From Spirochaetia bacterium (lineage in GTDB: Bacteria > Spirochaetota > Spirochaetia > JABMQR01): DNA of 15,607 nucleotides. Positions 14,501-15,607 of the stretch are shown here, one piece after another. The position numbers were made by a program, and so were the translations under genes. Numbering within the stretch: position 1 is the stretch's first letter; each line of letters opens with the position of its first letter. The notes under the pieces are model-generated. The model was not told the origin of the DNA. It saw nothing but the letters and a program-made list of their open reading frames with translations, and made no database searches. The DNA is taken from assembly GCA_016784705.1 (NCBI GenBank), contig JADHUD010000022.1:1-15607 (forward strand), read 5' to 3'.

Positions 14501-15607
14501 TTATTGCTGTTTTAGCATGTTATTGTTTCGATAGGTTGTGGGTGAGCTTGAAAGCACCCTTCGAAATACCCGGGTAAAATAATTTGGATCATTGTATCCC
14601 ACCTTCTGACTGATTTCTTTTATCGTGAGGCTTGTCGTGATAAGCAGCTTTTTTGCCTCCTCAAGGCGCCGGTTCGTTAAGTAATCAATAAATGTTATTT
14701 TTTTTTGTTTTTTAAATTGCTTACTGAAATAAAAACTTGACAGCCTGCATTGAAATGCTGTTTCTTCCAATGTGATATCTTTGTAATAATTTTCGTCAAT
14801 AAATTTTGCGGCTTTATGTATAGCAGGGCTGCTTTCATTCTCATGAATAGAAAGAATCTGCTCGAGTAAATCATTTATAAACATTTGCACGGCAGAGAGC
14901 AGTCCCGCAAGCTCAAAAGCATCTTTAATCTCATTGTCATTTATTGAGAAAGACCCATTGGGAGATTGATAAGCAGCCGCATGCTTAAGTATCGTTACCA
15001 GCTCGGTCAGAGTTCTCTTTTTCTCATTAAAATCAAGCAGAGACGAAGAGAGCCATGCGCTTATTTTCTGGAAAACCTCCATGACCGCTTCACGGTTGCC
15101 GCTTATTATTGCCTGTTCCATCTCCATTTCGAGATTGATTGGGAAAACAACGTTCAGAGCCTCCTCTGAAGCCGAACGCTGTTGATTTTCATTGGTCAGC
15201 AGCAAACCAAGATTGTTTTTAGCAATTGAAAACGAAGAGAGAGCTTTTTCGGGATTCGAGAACTGAGAGCCGATACCAATGACCGCATCTATCGAAAGCG
15301 TTCTTTTAATCAAGTTAACAATTTCTGAAATACACGTTAAAAGATTCAGGTTGTCAAGATAGTGATTTTCCCTGTTGTCTGCACACAAAAGAAAGAAAAT
15401 GTTTGACAGATCCATATTGAAAAAAGTGAAAATTCCTTTCTCCACCAGATTGGATTTCACTATATGTACACATCTTTTTTTAAGTACTTGTCTCTGATAG
15501 TTGGTGTCAATATGAATTGGATAGGTGTCATACAGAAGTTTAATAATACCCGTCCTTGCGTGACTGAAATTAATATCCAGAATTGAGAGATAGTTTTCAA
15601 ACTTCTC
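14501..15607 (-). CDS. AraC-family transcription regulator, N-terminus beyond window
   Basis: The frame stays open from the stop at 14501 to the right edge, so 368 residues are visible and the start lies outside; a GTG at 15460 is only an internal codon. The last 100 residues are a two-HTH AraC DNA-binding domain: ITLEETAFQCRLSSFYFSKQFKK is the first helix-turn-helix region and LTIKEISQKVGYNDPNYFTRVFRR the second, followed by the usual SP.TYR. The middle, around IDAVIGIGSQFSNPEKALSSF, resembles the degenerate GGDEF-like sensor region of CdaR- or YesN-type proteins, but that is a weak match by eye. It lies 143 bases ahead of dctP on the same strand and probably regulates the TRAP genes. Confidence 0.9.
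   Translation of the reverse strand, partial: EKFENYLSILDINFSHARTGIIKLLYDTYPIHIDTNYQRQVLKKRCVHIVKSNLVEKGIFTFFNMDLSNIFFLLCADNRENHYLDNLNLLTCISEIVNLIKRTLSIDAVIGIGSQFSNPEKALSSFSIAKNNLGLLLTNENQQRSASEEALNVVFPINLEMEMEQAIISGNREAVMEVFQKISAWLSSSLLDFNEKKRTLTELVTILKHAAAYQSPNGSFSINDNEIKDAFELAGLLSAVQMFINDLLEQILSIHENESSPAIHKAAKFIDENYYKDITLEETAFQCRLSSFYFSKQFKKQKKITFIDYLTNRRLEEAKKLLITTSLTIKEISQKVGYNDPNYFTRVFRRVLSSSPTTYRNNNMLKQQ

Overview
The window looks like chromosomal DNA from a free-living, AT-leaning Gram-negative bacterium, most likely a spirochaete of the Spirochaetales type. The basis is inference from gene style: a yeast Xpt1-like purine phosphoribosyltransferase, a PurB of the form shared with eukaryotes, a TRAP binding protein whose N-terminus ends in AGSAES, and a long Pro/Glu-rich ankyrin lipoprotein. 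No rRNA or marker gene is present, so the assignment is tentative. Every large gene except one runs on the minus strand.

Layout from left to right. (1) 1-140: an ambiguous gene edge and a rightward intrinsic terminator. (2) 207-704, plus strand: a small DedA/YqaA-type membrane protein. (3) 703-830: a 19-bp tandem array, 6.7 copies, whose units each form a hairpin; it fills the whole gap between two convergent stop codons. (4) 830-5785: a 1651-residue lipoprotein with a lipobox at Cys21, a Pro/Glu-rich stalk of roughly 660 residues containing five copies of an 81-96 residue unit, and about 26 ankyrin repeats. (5) 5786-6096: its promoter with a 12-bp palindrome, two copies of a dispersed palindromic element, and a possible coding remnant.

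(6) 6097-10071: a purine cluster transcribed hpt, xpt-like, purA, purB. Hpt makes IMP from hypoxanthine and PRPP, PurA converts IMP to adenylosuccinate and PurB releases AMP, so the cluster encodes a complete hypoxanthine-to-AMP route plus a second purine phosphoribosyltransferase. Another copy of the dispersed palindrome lies between hpt and xpt. (7) 10315-15607: a TRAP transport cluster read as araC-type regulator (cut by the window edge), dctP, dctQ, dctM and a Gfo/Idh/MocA oxidoreductase. dctQ and dctM overlap by one base and the oxidoreductase follows 14 bases later, which points to one operon for uptake and oxidation of a small carboxylate or sugar acid (substrate inferred only from class). 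Three hairpins sit between dctP and dctQ, and the region ahead of dctP carries a TATAAT box and dyads that could be regulator sites.

The most unusual elements are the hairpin minisatellite joining two stop codons, the repeat-built ankyrin lipoprotein next to it, and the dispersed palindrome family seen three times clearly and perhaps a fourth time. I see no transposase, CRISPR array, tRNA, rRNA or recognisable riboswitch.
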